A stretch of DNA of 64,000 bases, from contig OX365935.1 in the NCBI GenBank assembly GCA_947243795.1, positions 372,001 through 436,000 on the forward strand, read 5' to 3'. Position numbers and translations under genes: made by a program. Source of the stretch: Saccharomyces uvarum. Taxonomy: Eukaryota; Ascomycota; Saccharomycetes; Saccharomycetales; Saccharomycetaceae. Under the pieces are notes generated by a model that was not told the DNA's origin, ran no database searches, and worked only from the letters and a program-made list of their open reading frames with translations. Numbering within the stretch: the first letter of the stretch is position 1; every line of letters begins with the position of its first letter. Below, piece by piece: positions 54,277 to 64,000 of the stretch.

Positions 54277-56133
54277 TTACTGCTCTTTCTTTGAAATGGG
54301 CTTTGGTGAATATCCACTGAAACTCATCTTCCTCTCGCTTTCACCTGGTCTTCCCGTAGCTTTGGAAAACTCTTGTTTGAATTTTTCAAAAGCTTTGGAT
54401 AGATTTTCCTCCTCTATTTCAAGACCATTTTTATTTCTCCAATCTTTATAATCATTACAAAAATCGTCCCAGTCTTTTTTAGCATCATCCCATTTGCCCA
54501 ATTCTATAGGTGGAATACCTAAATTCATTTCATCTTCTTCAGGTGTTTTCTTCTTTTCATGATCCATTTTTGCCTTTAATATATCACCCAAGTTAGGAGA
54601 ACTTGCGGTGATATCTTTTTCCAATTTCTTTTGTTTTCTGATAAAGATCTCTTTAGGCTGCTTGGATCTACAAAATGCGGTGACCTGTTTAGCATATGGT
54701 CCCTTGAACAAAAATAATGAAAAAATAACGACGATATGGACATAGAAATAAACAGATCCCCAAACCATTAAGGATGGTTTTAAGTCAAGTATGATGAATG
54801 GTTGTACCATATAGCCAAATGCTAACTTGATCGCATATATGCCGGCGAGATCATAGATTATTTTGGAGGGTAAAGGCGTAACACCATCTTCCCGTAAGAA
54901 CATTGGCCTAAAATTACGCCTGTAAATTTTACCACATGTTTGGTATAACGCCCCCGTGGCAAATGTCAGATAGTAACCAGGTCTGGTACCATGCCAAAAT
55001 GCTGAAGTTAAGAAAGTGAACAAAGTTGAACGGAAACCGGGTTTCTCGCCCTTTTTAGTAACACGTAAATAAACGGAGTACTTCAGCCACTTGTTAGTGT
55101 TCATATTCCATGCCTCCAACATTTCACGTGTACTTTGTGCCGTTTCTACAGTCCAAATATCAATATTTCTAACACGATCCCATCTGATCTTTTGAGTCTT
55201 TGGATCATAACCATTATAGCCTAATCCACACAGTACACAAGACGCTTCTGAAATGGTCCAGGCAGCATAATACTTGAATCTGTGAATGAAACCCAGTAAG
55301 AATAAGTAATGAGACCTGTAAATAAAGGACCTTTGCCCGAAAGCCTTTCTGTCCAAAACGTATGAAGGAGGGAAGTATTTCATCCCTAATCCGCTTAAAA
55401 CCATCCACACGAGACCTTGAGCTACTTTCCATGAAGCTAATTTACCATTCTTTGGAATTTGTCTTTTCCCGGAATGATATCTTCTCATTGGTTTTTTACT
55501 TTCAGGTAAATCACGGAACATTTCGCAATTCAACCAGCTATCAAAGTCGGCATAATCAAAACTTGGTCCAGTCAATAATGTTGAATAGAAAAATGCGTAT
55601 GCCAGGAACTTCAACAAAGATGGGTGGCCTTTGACGGCACGAGACTTTTGGTGTTTAGTCAACTCTTTGAAATCATTCTCACTGGTGCACGAACCATCAT
55701 AGTATGACCAGGCAAAGGAAGTTAGTTTCATGGCTAAGACCATTTGTGAACTTGTAATATCAACAGTTGTTTGAGTCTGCTCATTAAGGAATTGGGCGTG
55801 AATATGGTTAAACGCCAAATGACCCATGACGAAAATAAAATTCAAATGTGGCATAAACTTGGAGCGGTAGAATCTAGAGATTAGGTACGTAAACATGGTG
55901 CTAATCAACAAGGTCCGAAACCCGCTTACTAGGTTAAGCACACCAAATAAGTAAAACATTGACATAGAAATGATAAAGCAACATTTCAAAGCAATACGCT
56001 TCTCAGGGAGCCTCTTCAAAATAGCGTTCATAGGGAAAGAGCCCAACAGACAGATGGCATATCTTAAAGTAAAACTATCAATCCCATAGTGGGTGGTCAC
56101 TTTTGTTAAGACGGCGTCCACCGGATTGTACAT
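54277..56133 (-). CDS. ALE1: MBOAT lysophospholipid acyltransferase Ale1
   Basis: A 618-residue ER membrane enzyme that re-acylates lysophosphatidylethanolamine, lysophosphatidylcholine and lysophosphatidic acid in the Lands cycle. Many hydrophobic segments are present. The MBOAT active-site histidine lies in TSAFWHGTRPGYYLTF (about residue 382), and the conserved Asn block is EAWNMNTNKWLKY. The C-terminal cytosolic tail is charged and ends KPISKKEQ, a dilysine-like ER-retrieval signal. The length equals the 619 recalled for S. cerevisiae within one residue. It is divergent from HEM15 across a 696-bp gap. Confidence 0.96.
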   Translation of the reverse strand: MYNPVDAVLTKVTTHYGIDSFTLRYAICLLGSFPMNAILKRLPEKRIALKCCFIISMSMFYLFGVLNLVSGFRTLLISTMFTYLISRFYRSKFMPHLNFIFVMGHLAFNHIHAQFLNEQTQTTVDITSSQMVLAMKLTSFAWSYYDGSCTSENDFKELTKHQKSRAVKGHPSLLKFLAYAFFYSTLLTGPSFDYADFDSWLNCEMFRDLPESKKPMRRYHSGKRQIPKNGKLASWKVAQGLVWMVLSGLGMKYFPPSYVLDRKAFGQRSFIYRSHYLFLLGFIHRFKYYAAWTISEASCVLCGLGYNGYDPKTQKIRWDRVRNIDIWTVETAQSTREMLEAWNMNTNKWLKYSVYLRVTKKGEKPGFRSTLFTFLTSAFWHGTRPGYYLTFATGALYQTCGKIYRRNFRPMFLREDGVTPLPSKIIYDLAGIYAIKLAFGYMVQPFIILDLKPSLMVWGSVYFYVHIVVIFSLFLFKGPYAKQVTAFCRSKQPKEIFIRKQKKLEKDITASSPNLGDILKAKMDHEKKKTPEEDEMNLGIPPIELGKWDDAKKDWDDFCNDYKDWRNKNGLEIEEENLSKAFEKFKQEFSKATGRPGESERKMSFSGYSPKPISKKEQ

Positions 56134-58011
<1,878 letters not shown>

Positions 58012-58271
58012 AAAAGACGTGTTCATATCTTGGTTTTCGTATCGGCACATTTCTTATTTATTAGTTTGAATACGTTTATTTATTATTTCTCAGAGGTGTA
58101 TATATATCGCTATTTATTGCATAATACAGAAAATCTTTTTTAGTCTTGTCTTGAGTTAAAGAGGGTACACAAAAAAGTGAGTTGAGAATATAAGGTGTGT
58201 TATTCGCAATATAATTTTCGTTTATCATTATTCTTTTTTATTATCACTTATGCACGTAAAGTGCAAAAAAT

Positions 58272-58345
58272 TGATTTCGCCCAGGATCGAACTGGGGACG
58301 TTCTGCGTGTTAAGCAGATGCCATAACCGACTAGACCACGAAACC
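58272..58345 (-). tRNA. tRNA-Val, anticodon AAC
   Basis: A 74-base intronless gene on the minus strand. It begins GGTTTCG and ends CGAAATCA, so the acceptor stem pairs 7 of 7 (with G-U allowed). The T arm is CCCCAGTTCGATCCTGGG-like and the anticodon loop is TTAACAC, with AAC at 58309-58311 (complement). Box A (TGGTCTAGTCGG) and box B (GTTCGATCC) Pol III promoter elements are present. S. cerevisiae also has a tV(AAC) gene between HEM15 and MPC54. LTR remnants lie on its 5' side, the usual target side for Ty elements. Confidence 0.97.
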
Positions 58346-58454
58346 ATAATCTGATGAAAATTTAAGAGAAACACAAATTACAAATACAGTCTGTCTTTAC
58401 CACTCCTTTATCTCATTATGTGTGCTCTATACCCCGGAAACTGAAGCACTAGAC

Positions 58455-58803
58455 TGTTGTATATGAGGATGGCAGTACCTACACCACGTACACTGGTGGC
58501 ACCACTTTCGTTCAAGTCAACTGGCTATTGATTGTAAGTCGTAGGTATTATTCTCTCCAGAACTGAGAAGTACAGACCTCTCTCACCGTCATTTCAAAGT
58601 CAGAACCATGCCATGCTGTGGAATATAAGCCTGAAAACTACAGTACCTATTCTCGACAAATTTTACAGAACTTGACGAATAGTTATACGTTCAATCGATT
58701 GGGAAGGAACTATATTTCCAACCAGTTTATCAAGAATATATACCAGTACTAGTAAGCGAGGTCAAGGAGAATATGGAAGCACAGTGCTCTGTACTGATTA
58801 ACA
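58455..58803 (+). mobile_element. Possible old solo LTR (Ty3 sigma-like)
   Basis: This 349-bp stretch starts TGTTGTAT, like a sigma LTR, and ends TTAACA. It lies upstream of the tRNA-Val gene, between it and the delta LTR. Size and end bases fit an LTR. Internal likeness to sigma is poor from memory, so the family is uncertain. If it is an LTR it is an old, worn copy, and no matching target-site repeats were seen. Confidence 0.3.
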
Positions 58804-58856
58804 TCCAAAGCGTCTAATTCTATTGATTCAAATCATTTTGTTATCTCAGCGATATC

Positions 58857-59180
58857 TGTTGGAACAAGATTCAACTATCGTCCATCTATTACTAGTATAT
58901 ACGGTGTTAAAAGATGACATAAATTACAAGACCAGTAAATTAAGATTCAAACTGTCGTCGAAATTAATGGAAGCTGAAGCGCAAGGATTGATGTTGTAAT
59001 AGGACCAATGAATGATAACATATAAAAAGAGGAACAGAATCATTTAAAATATTATGCAAAATTGCAGATTCCTTTTTGTCCATGAGGAGAATCTCTAGTA
59101 TAATCTATATACGTAATATTATAACATTAAGAAACAATGGAATCCCAAAGATCATCATACAACTTTAATACTCATTAACA
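58857..59180 (+). mobile_element. Solo delta LTR (Ty1/Ty2 family)
   Basis: A 324-bp LTR starting TGTTGGAA and ending TTAACA. It shares long stretches with the Ty1/Ty2 delta, such as TATACGGTGTTA, GGAAGCTGA and CGCAAGGATTGAT, and the 3' part with GGAATCCCAA. No internal Ty region is attached, so it is a relic left by LTR-LTR recombination. It appears moderately diverged, and no clear 5-bp target repeat was seen, which suggests it is not recent. Confidence 0.93.
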
Positions 59181-59483
59181 TCAATTATGAAGAATATGCG
59201 TAGACCAGGTTAATGTACAAAGAAACACATTGAAACCCACAGGTTAACAGTTGAGAAATAGATAAGATTATACTCCATTTAGTATAGATTCATAACGTTA
59301 GATCGTGCAAAAAAAAATATAAAGGGATGATTATGTCTTGACTTTACATAGCATACTAGTCGAGGAAGCCAGCTTTTCCAAAAAGAAAAAAAAAAAGAAA
59401 AAAATTTAACATAAATGTCTTTTTAAATGCTTGTACGTTTAGGTAAGGATAAACCTTGATTATTTGATAAATGAACTAAATGT
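59181..59483. other. Gap between delta LTR and MPC54 stop
   Basis: A 303-bp AT-rich sequence with an A-rich tract near 59380-59405. It should contain the MPC54 3' end. No other feature was recognised. Confidence 0.5.
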
Positions 59484-60881
59484 TCAATTTGTGATATGCT
59501 CATTTTCTTTGAGCCTCGATGAACCAATAACATATTTTATGCATTTTTTTGTTGTAGTTGGATGATATTTACTGTTTCTGTCTAGAGTTTTCATAGTATT
59601 CTCAATTAAACTAAGCACATTATCAAGAGCTTCAGTCTCAGACTTCATTGGGTCATCGATCTTGGAAGTTTGTAGCTTTTGCTCCATAAACTCTTTCACT
59701 TTTTGATAACGGTCCTCCAAATGGGCATCGTCTGGGTCTTCTTCCTGAATGGTTGCAGTTGAAAAACTGTTTTGAGTAGCAATTTGCGTCTGAAGTGCTC
59801 TTTCTAGGTGGTCTATCTTTTTCACACTTTTATCAATAATAAACTTCAATTTATCACATTCGTCCTCCTTCTTATTATATTCTTCTTTGACATGGGTCAT
59901 GTATTTCTCTATATATGTATATTTTTGAAAATATTGCTTCTCCTTTTGAGAAAATTGGGTTTTATCTGTTTTCAAATTATTGTTCATGTTGAGTAACGTT
60001 TTAATTTCATTTTTAAGTTTTTGCAACTCATACTCCTTTTGTTTTATTTGTTGTGCATAATCGTTTTGTAAATCTTGAAACTCATGACACAACCGTCTAC
60101 CACGTTCTTGAAGTTTATAATAATCCCTTCTAAGAATATTGTTTGCCTTTTTTTCTTCAAGCAATTGTTGCTCTAGGTTGTTGATTGAAATTTTATTATC
60201 ATCAACCTCTTCAATTTCCTCAAAAAAACTTTTAAGCACTTCAGTTTCTTTCAAGTTGTTTGTATCATCAGTTTGTCTCAAATTCTGTTTTGTTACTTTC
60301 AGCAAATGATCAATTGCCATCCGGAGGCTTTTTTCATTAAGTTCTTTTTTTTCCAGCTGTTCATGGTAGTATAATGAATCTATTGCGTTTTTGCTTCGTT
60401 CGCATTCAGCTTTTCTATTCGTTTCATGAGTTATGCCTACAGCAAGTGTTTCAAAAGTTTGCCCCAGATCAGATATACTATTTATGGATACATGCTTGGT
60501 AGGAATGTTACAAAGTGCATAGCAACGGTTGACTGCATCATTCACATCTTTAAATGTTTCGTCATTGGATTCGAATTGGTCTTTGTAATCAAAACCATGC
60601 TTCGAAGTATTTTTGCCTTTTGGAGACTTTAAGCTAGACTTGTTTGGTGTGTTATTGGTATTTGTTGAAAGCGGAATACCCTTTTTAATATAATTATTTT
60701 TGTTAATTTCATTCACCTTTTTCCTTTGGTCAAAAACATTAACGTCATCGTCACCAAACCTCACATTTTGCTTGGAAGGGGTCACCTCTTTAAAGAAAGA
60801 ATCCTTATAGGGAGACACCATGTTCGGAATGCTATTATTGTTTTCTCCATAGGAGTCGCTATAATGTGGATCTTCCGGCAT
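59484..60881 (-). CDS. MPC54: Meiotic spindle pole body plaque component Mpc54
   Basis: A 465-residue, largely coiled-coil protein. In S. cerevisiae, Mpc54 is made only in meiosis and replaces the outer plaque of the spindle pole body to start prospore membrane growth. The N-terminal 130 residues are Asn/Lys-rich and unstructured, with VSPYKDSFFKEVTPSKQNVR. A long heptad region runs over about residues 195-390 (NNLEQQLLEEKKANNILRRD). I place the start at the ATG at 60881 (MPEDPHYSDSYG); the frame extends 11 codons further upstream but matches no known N-terminus. A middle-sporulation-type element lies upstream. Confidence 0.92.
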   Translation of the reverse strand: MPEDPHYSDSYGENNNSIPNMVSPYKDSFFKEVTPSKQNVRFGDDDVNVFDQRKKVNEINKNNYIKKGIPLSTNTNNTPNKSSLKSPKGKNTSKHGFDYKDQFESNDETFKDVNDAVNRCYALCNIPTKHVSINSISDLGQTFETLAVGITHETNRKAECERSKNAIDSLYYHEQLEKKELNEKSLRMAIDHLLKVTKQNLRQTDDTNNLKETEVLKSFFEEIEEVDDNKISINNLEQQLLEEKKANNILRRDYYKLQERGRRLCHEFQDLQNDYAQQIKQKEYELQKLKNEIKTLLNMNNNLKTDKTQFSQKEKQYFQKYTYIEKYMTHVKEEYNKKEDECDKLKFIIDKSVKKIDHLERALQTQIATQNSFSTATIQEEDPDDAHLEDRYQKVKEFMEQKLQTSKIDDPMKSETEALDNVLSLIENTMKTLDRNSKYHPTTTKKCIKYVIGSSRLKENEHITN

Positions 60882-61530
60882 GGCCTTACACGAGATGTCA
60901 AAGCGGGCACACAACTTACTTAATTAAATAGATTACGAAAGTAATCAAGAAGGGACTATTGGAGAAAATAAAAGGATCCTTTCCACTCATTAAACTTGCT
61001 GCTTTTATACGCACATTTCTCCGCTTTCGACAATCCATTTACTGGCACAAGATGAAGCAGCCGACAGCGGCTAGAGATAAAAAAAATTTGTTCCCGCTTA
61101 CGTACACAAAAATATTGGAGCCGCTGAAGGTAAAAGTCAAACTAAGGAAGGACATGTCCTTATAACCAAATAAGTAGCAACGGGACCGGTAAGTAAAGTT
61201 GGGAATTATAAATGATCAAAGTTGTTTATTTATTTGTTATATATTTATATATAGATATAGATATAAGTTGAGTGCTAAACCTACTTAGATGCAGCATAGT
61301 ATATATTCTAAAGTAGTTAGAAAAACGACAGTAGATGCTCTTTTGGAAATTTATAGTAGCACATTTATATGTATAGCAATATGAATAGAACGCCAACAAA
61401 AGATAGATGGGGAGACGAGCCTTCATGTATAATGGATCGAAGGAATATATATGCAATTAATGAAGTTAAAATGAACTAGAAAATGGGAAAATGAAAGAAA
61501 AATTAACGGACAAAAATGCATTGTCTAAAT
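60882..61530. promoter_or_regulatory. MPC54 promoter and GAC1 3' region
   Basis: A 649-bp gap between two minus-strand genes. The MPC54 side contains CACAAAA (61105-61111), the core of an Ndt80 middle sporulation element, and a weak URS1-like ACAGCGGCTA (61064-61073). The GAC1 side has a TA-rich stretch (61230-61265). No other gene was seen. Confidence 0.55.
61105..61111 (+). promoter_or_regulatory. Middle sporulation element core CACAAAA
   Basis: Fits the Ndt80 core CRCAAAW, 224 bp upstream of the meiosis-specific MPC54. The flanking G of the extended consensus is missing, so this is a moderate match. Confidence 0.45.
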
Positions 61531-63960
61531 TTAAAGCCGCCATCGATCAACTTCTTGCGAAAGGATGGGAGGGGATGAACCGAAAGTACTTATAAAAGGA
61601 TTGCTATTTCCACGATGATCGGTTAAAGAGTCATCGCTCAGGCACGCGTTTTTATTATCTCCATTCAAATAAAAGTGAGGAGAAAATGCATTATCGTTTA
61701 GTTCTCCAACCATTTGATTACTATCATCATCACCCTCCTCCTCCTCCTCATACTCAAAGACATCCGGTGTCTGAGGAATTTCGGAAAGAGACACTGCATT
61801 TGGGAATGCAGCAGGTTGCAAACTCGGTGATGAAGATTGCCTATAAAAACGATGAGAATCTAATAGGGATTGGTAGTCAATATATTTGAGCTCGTTATTA
61901 TCGTTAGCAGGCTCCTTTAGATTTGAACTTGTTTGGTTCCGAGACGAAGATGGTGAACTAATGCTATTTGTAGGCAATTTATTCCCCTTGGCTACCCCAT
62001 TTTGTTTTGAGGGTTTAATTAGTGTATCCGTAGAATTATTGACATTTGACGTTTTATCGTTATAATCCATTGTAGTGTCGGTGATGACACTTTGCTTGTC
62101 CTCATATGAGTCATCTAGAGATGTAGCTAAATTGTTGCTGTTGTTATTGTTGTTGTCATCATTGCTAGAATTACCAAAATCTCCAAAAAAGGATGGAGTG
62201 GAAATATCTGGAATGATGGAATTTAGTGAATGATTGAACAAATTGGCCGTTGTGAATGTATCGTTTGGTTCATATAAGTTTGCGTAGTCGAAATTATCAA
62301 GTTCAGTGAGTGGGAAGCCACAGGAGGCGGAGGAAGAAGAGTTCGTAGAAGAGTTTGTAGAAGAAGCAAATGATAATGAAGAAGAAATAGAAGAAGAAGA
62401 AGAAGAGTAGGAGGATGAACCAGAATATAATGATTGATGTTGTGATCCTAATAGTGGTAGGCCAATATTATTTCTGGCAGTGGAGCTAGTAGATGTGGTG
62501 CTCTCATTCTTGGCTGCATTTTCTGTTTTGGTGTTACCGGCTGGAGGAGGAGGAGAAGGAGTTGTATTGTCTATTTTTTCTAAAACCGCATTCAGTCTTT
62601 TAGGTTTGATGAAAGTTGTTGTATCATTGTGATAAAGATGTTTCAATGGAGATGTATTGTAGTAATCTGTGTCTTCGCTGAATTTTCTCGATTGAGAGGA
62701 AAATCTTGAAAGACTTGGATTCGAAGAAATTAACTTTGAGTTTACGTTCTTTGATGGAATATTACTATTTTCTTTGATAATGGTAGCTGGCTCGACAACG
62801 ACAGGAGTGTCTTGTTTTTCTTCCTCTTTCTTCCCCCGTTTGAAGGTAGTTACGAAGAGATGATAATTCTTATTATTGTTGTTGTCATAAAATGTTTCAT
62901 TATTGACGTCATATCTACAACAAATTTCAACATTCAAGGGGCAGCTATTTGACTCGTCTTCCATGGTGATGATTTTTTTGATGAGTAAAATATACTTCAA
63001 ACTATTCAAGTCGATAGTGAATTTGAATTCATCGATATCAGCATTGACTGTTTTGTTGTAGTTGGCAGTAACGTAATGAATATCTGTCCACGAGTTGAAA
63101 GTGAATTTTATTTCCACATATTTTTCAAAACTTAAATTTTTAACGTATAGCAGCCCCACAATTTTACTTGAGTCATGATCTAATTGAGTGAGTGAGTGCA
63201 GCTTTATATTTTGGCCGTTTAAATAATTGGATAGCTGGTCGTGTAAATCAGAGGCAGATAGCTTTTTAGTGAATAGGGGAGATATTTGTTTAAAGGGGAG
63301 CAGGTCTGTGCAGTGAAGTTTCCAATCGCAGATATTGGTTGCCTGCGAAGCAAGGGAAGAGGCATCCGAGGAAACCACTGATTTATTATAGGGAGGGACC
63401 CTCTTTGATGTTATCGAATCATACGTATAGTCGTAACCAGCTTGAACGTTTCTGTGTTCGTCGATGCCATCATCCTCCTCATCTTCGTCCTCGGAATCAT
63501 AAAGGTCTAATTTGAACATGTTGTTTAGAGAATTCATGTAACGGAATTTCTTTTCATTTTTCAGCAAGTTAGAGACCAATGAAGAGTCGTTGAACCAACA
63601 GTTGTCACTATTGAATAGTTGAATATCATCAGTGGTGGTGTCGTTGTCGACAGGAGATAAAGTGGGCGAGTTCTCATTTGAGATTGAACTTGGCTCCGCG
63701 TTTTTATCAAATCTTTTAACGGTTGTTAATTCAATAGCAAATCGAACGTTCTTTTCGGGCGAAGTTAGAAAAAAATCAGACTTGGATCGTGAGGGGGGGT
63801 CAGCATGAGATATCTTCAAAGAAGATTTTAGTTTCCTAATGGGAGGAGCGGACGGATGACCTATAGGGTTGTCTGACATGCTCTTGGTTAGATTACCATG
63901 GGAAAATGACAGTCTTGCCTTTGATGGCGACAGCGTAGCAGTAGCAGATTCTATTACCAT
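61531..63960 (-). CDS. GAC1: Glycogen-targeting subunit of PP1, Gac1
   Basis: An 809-residue regulatory subunit that brings protein phosphatase 1 (Glc7) to glycogen synthase and to Hsf1. The PP1-docking RVxF motif is KNVRFA at about residues 70-75. A carbohydrate-binding CBM21 domain lies near 235-375 (VKNLSFEKYVEIKFTFNSW; VNIETF-type end as DVNNETFYDNNNNKNYHLF). The rest is low-complexity: a Ser run near 515-545, coded by purine-rich repeats at 62328-62412, and Asn runs near 600. The C-terminus is conserved (NPFISTFGSSPPILSQEVDRWRL within its last 25 residues). The ATG at 63960 is 40 bp from the window end, so its promoter is mostly outside. Confidence 0.95.
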   Translation of the reverse strand: MVIESATATLSPSKARLSFSHGNLTKSMSDNPIGHPSAPPIRKLKSSLKISHADPPSRSKSDFFLTSPEKNVRFAIELTTVKRFDKNAEPSSISNENSPTLSPVDNDTTTDDIQLFNSDNCWFNDSSLVSNLLKNEKKFRYMNSLNNMFKLDLYDSEDEDEEDDGIDEHRNVQAGYDYTYDSITSKRVPPYNKSVVSSDASSLASQATNICDWKLHCTDLLPFKQISPLFTKKLSASDLHDQLSNYLNGQNIKLHSLTQLDHDSSKIVGLLYVKNLSFEKYVEIKFTFNSWTDIHYVTANYNKTVNADIDEFKFTIDLNSLKYILLIKKIITMEDESNSCPLNVEICCRYDVNNETFYDNNNNKNYHLFVTTFKRGKKEEEKQDTPVVVEPATIIKENSNIPSKNVNSKLISSNPSLSRFSSQSRKFSEDTDYYNTSPLKHLYHNDTTTFIKPKRLNAVLEKIDNTTPSPPPPAGNTKTENAAKNESTTSTSSTARNNIGLPLLGSQHQSLYSGSSSYSSSSSSISSSLSFASSTNSSTNSSSSASCGFPLTELDNFDYANLYEPNDTFTTANLFNHSLNSIIPDISTPSFFGDFGNSSNDDNNNNNSNNLATSLDDSYEDKQSVITDTTMDYNDKTSNVNNSTDTLIKPSKQNGVAKGNKLPTNSISSPSSSRNQTSSNLKEPANDNNELKYIDYQSLLDSHRFYRQSSSPSLQPAAFPNAVSLSEIPQTPDVFEYEEEEEGDDDSNQMVGELNDNAFSPHFYLNGDNKNACLSDDSLTDHRGNSNPFISTFGSSPPILSQEVDRWRL
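62328..62412. repeat. Purine-rich trinucleotide repeat in GAC1
   Basis: GAA/GAG-rich imperfect microsatellite on the plus strand, coding for a Ser-rich run in Gac1 on the minus strand. Such tracts change length easily between strains. Confidence 0.75.
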
Positions 63961-64000
63961 GATGTAAACTTTATCGTTGTGTAGTGTTTCTCTAGTTGAC

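Noticed and set aside
61064-61073. URS1-like ACAGCGGCTA upstream of MPC54
   Set aside because: Two mismatches from TCGGCGGCTA, including one in the core. Too weak to list as a Ume6 site, although it fits a meiotic gene.

Overview
This is a piece of a budding-yeast nuclear chromosome from the genus Saccharomyces. Gene content, order and orientation match what I remember of the right arm of S. cerevisiae chromosome XV from SMP3 to GAC1 (YOR149C to YOR178C). Genes are intronless and tightly packed on both strands, intergenic DNA is AT-rich, and there is a tRNA-Val gene with LTR remnants beside it. Against the S. cerevisiae proteins I can recall, many predicted proteins differ at a noticeable share of positions (for example Sey1, Get4, Gac1 and Nfi1), so this looks like a sister species rather than S. 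cerevisiae. I cannot say which one without alignments.

Layout. 0.3-8.7 kb: SMP3 (GPI mannosyltransferase), MRPL23 (mitoribosome), RPB2 (RNA polymerase II), ATG40 (ER-phagy receptor). 8.7-14.7 kb: the PDR5 drug pump behind a 1.5-kb promoter with three Pdr1/Pdr3 sites. 15-27 kb: SLP1, ISN1, NFI1/SIZ2, PUP1, PET123, SME1, MTR10. 27-37 kb: PNS1, then the most unusual region (below). 37-56 kb: DDP1, GET4, SEY1, SWT1, RPS28A, GLN4, LCB4, YRM1, DCS2, MED4, ALE1. 56-64 kb: HEM15, tRNA-Val(AAC), an LTR graveyard, MPC54 and GAC1.

The region worth attention is 29.3-37.0 kb. A GC-rich serine hydrolase gene of the DUF1749/SidJ type, which I do not recall at this place in S. cerevisiae, sits beside YRR1. 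The hydrolase-YRR1 block has been duplicated in tandem. The junction can be read at 33380/33381, where the sequence that flanks DDP1 in the outer copy runs straight into the middle of a second hydrolase copy. That second hydrolase was truncated at birth and has decayed. Both YRR1 copies are intact (829 and 795 codons) but mosaic: about 1 kb in the middle is nearly identical while the ends have diverged, which points to gene conversion. Their promoter sites also differ (TCCGCGGA in the outer copy, TCCGCGGT in the inner one).

Working together: PDR5 and the zinc-cluster regulators YRR1 (two copies) and YRM1 belong to the pleiotropic drug resistance network and lie within 41 kb. The other genes are housekeeping functions in their conserved order. 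For most genes the protein family is clear from the sequence; the gene symbols rest on recalled S. cerevisiae orthologues and synteny.
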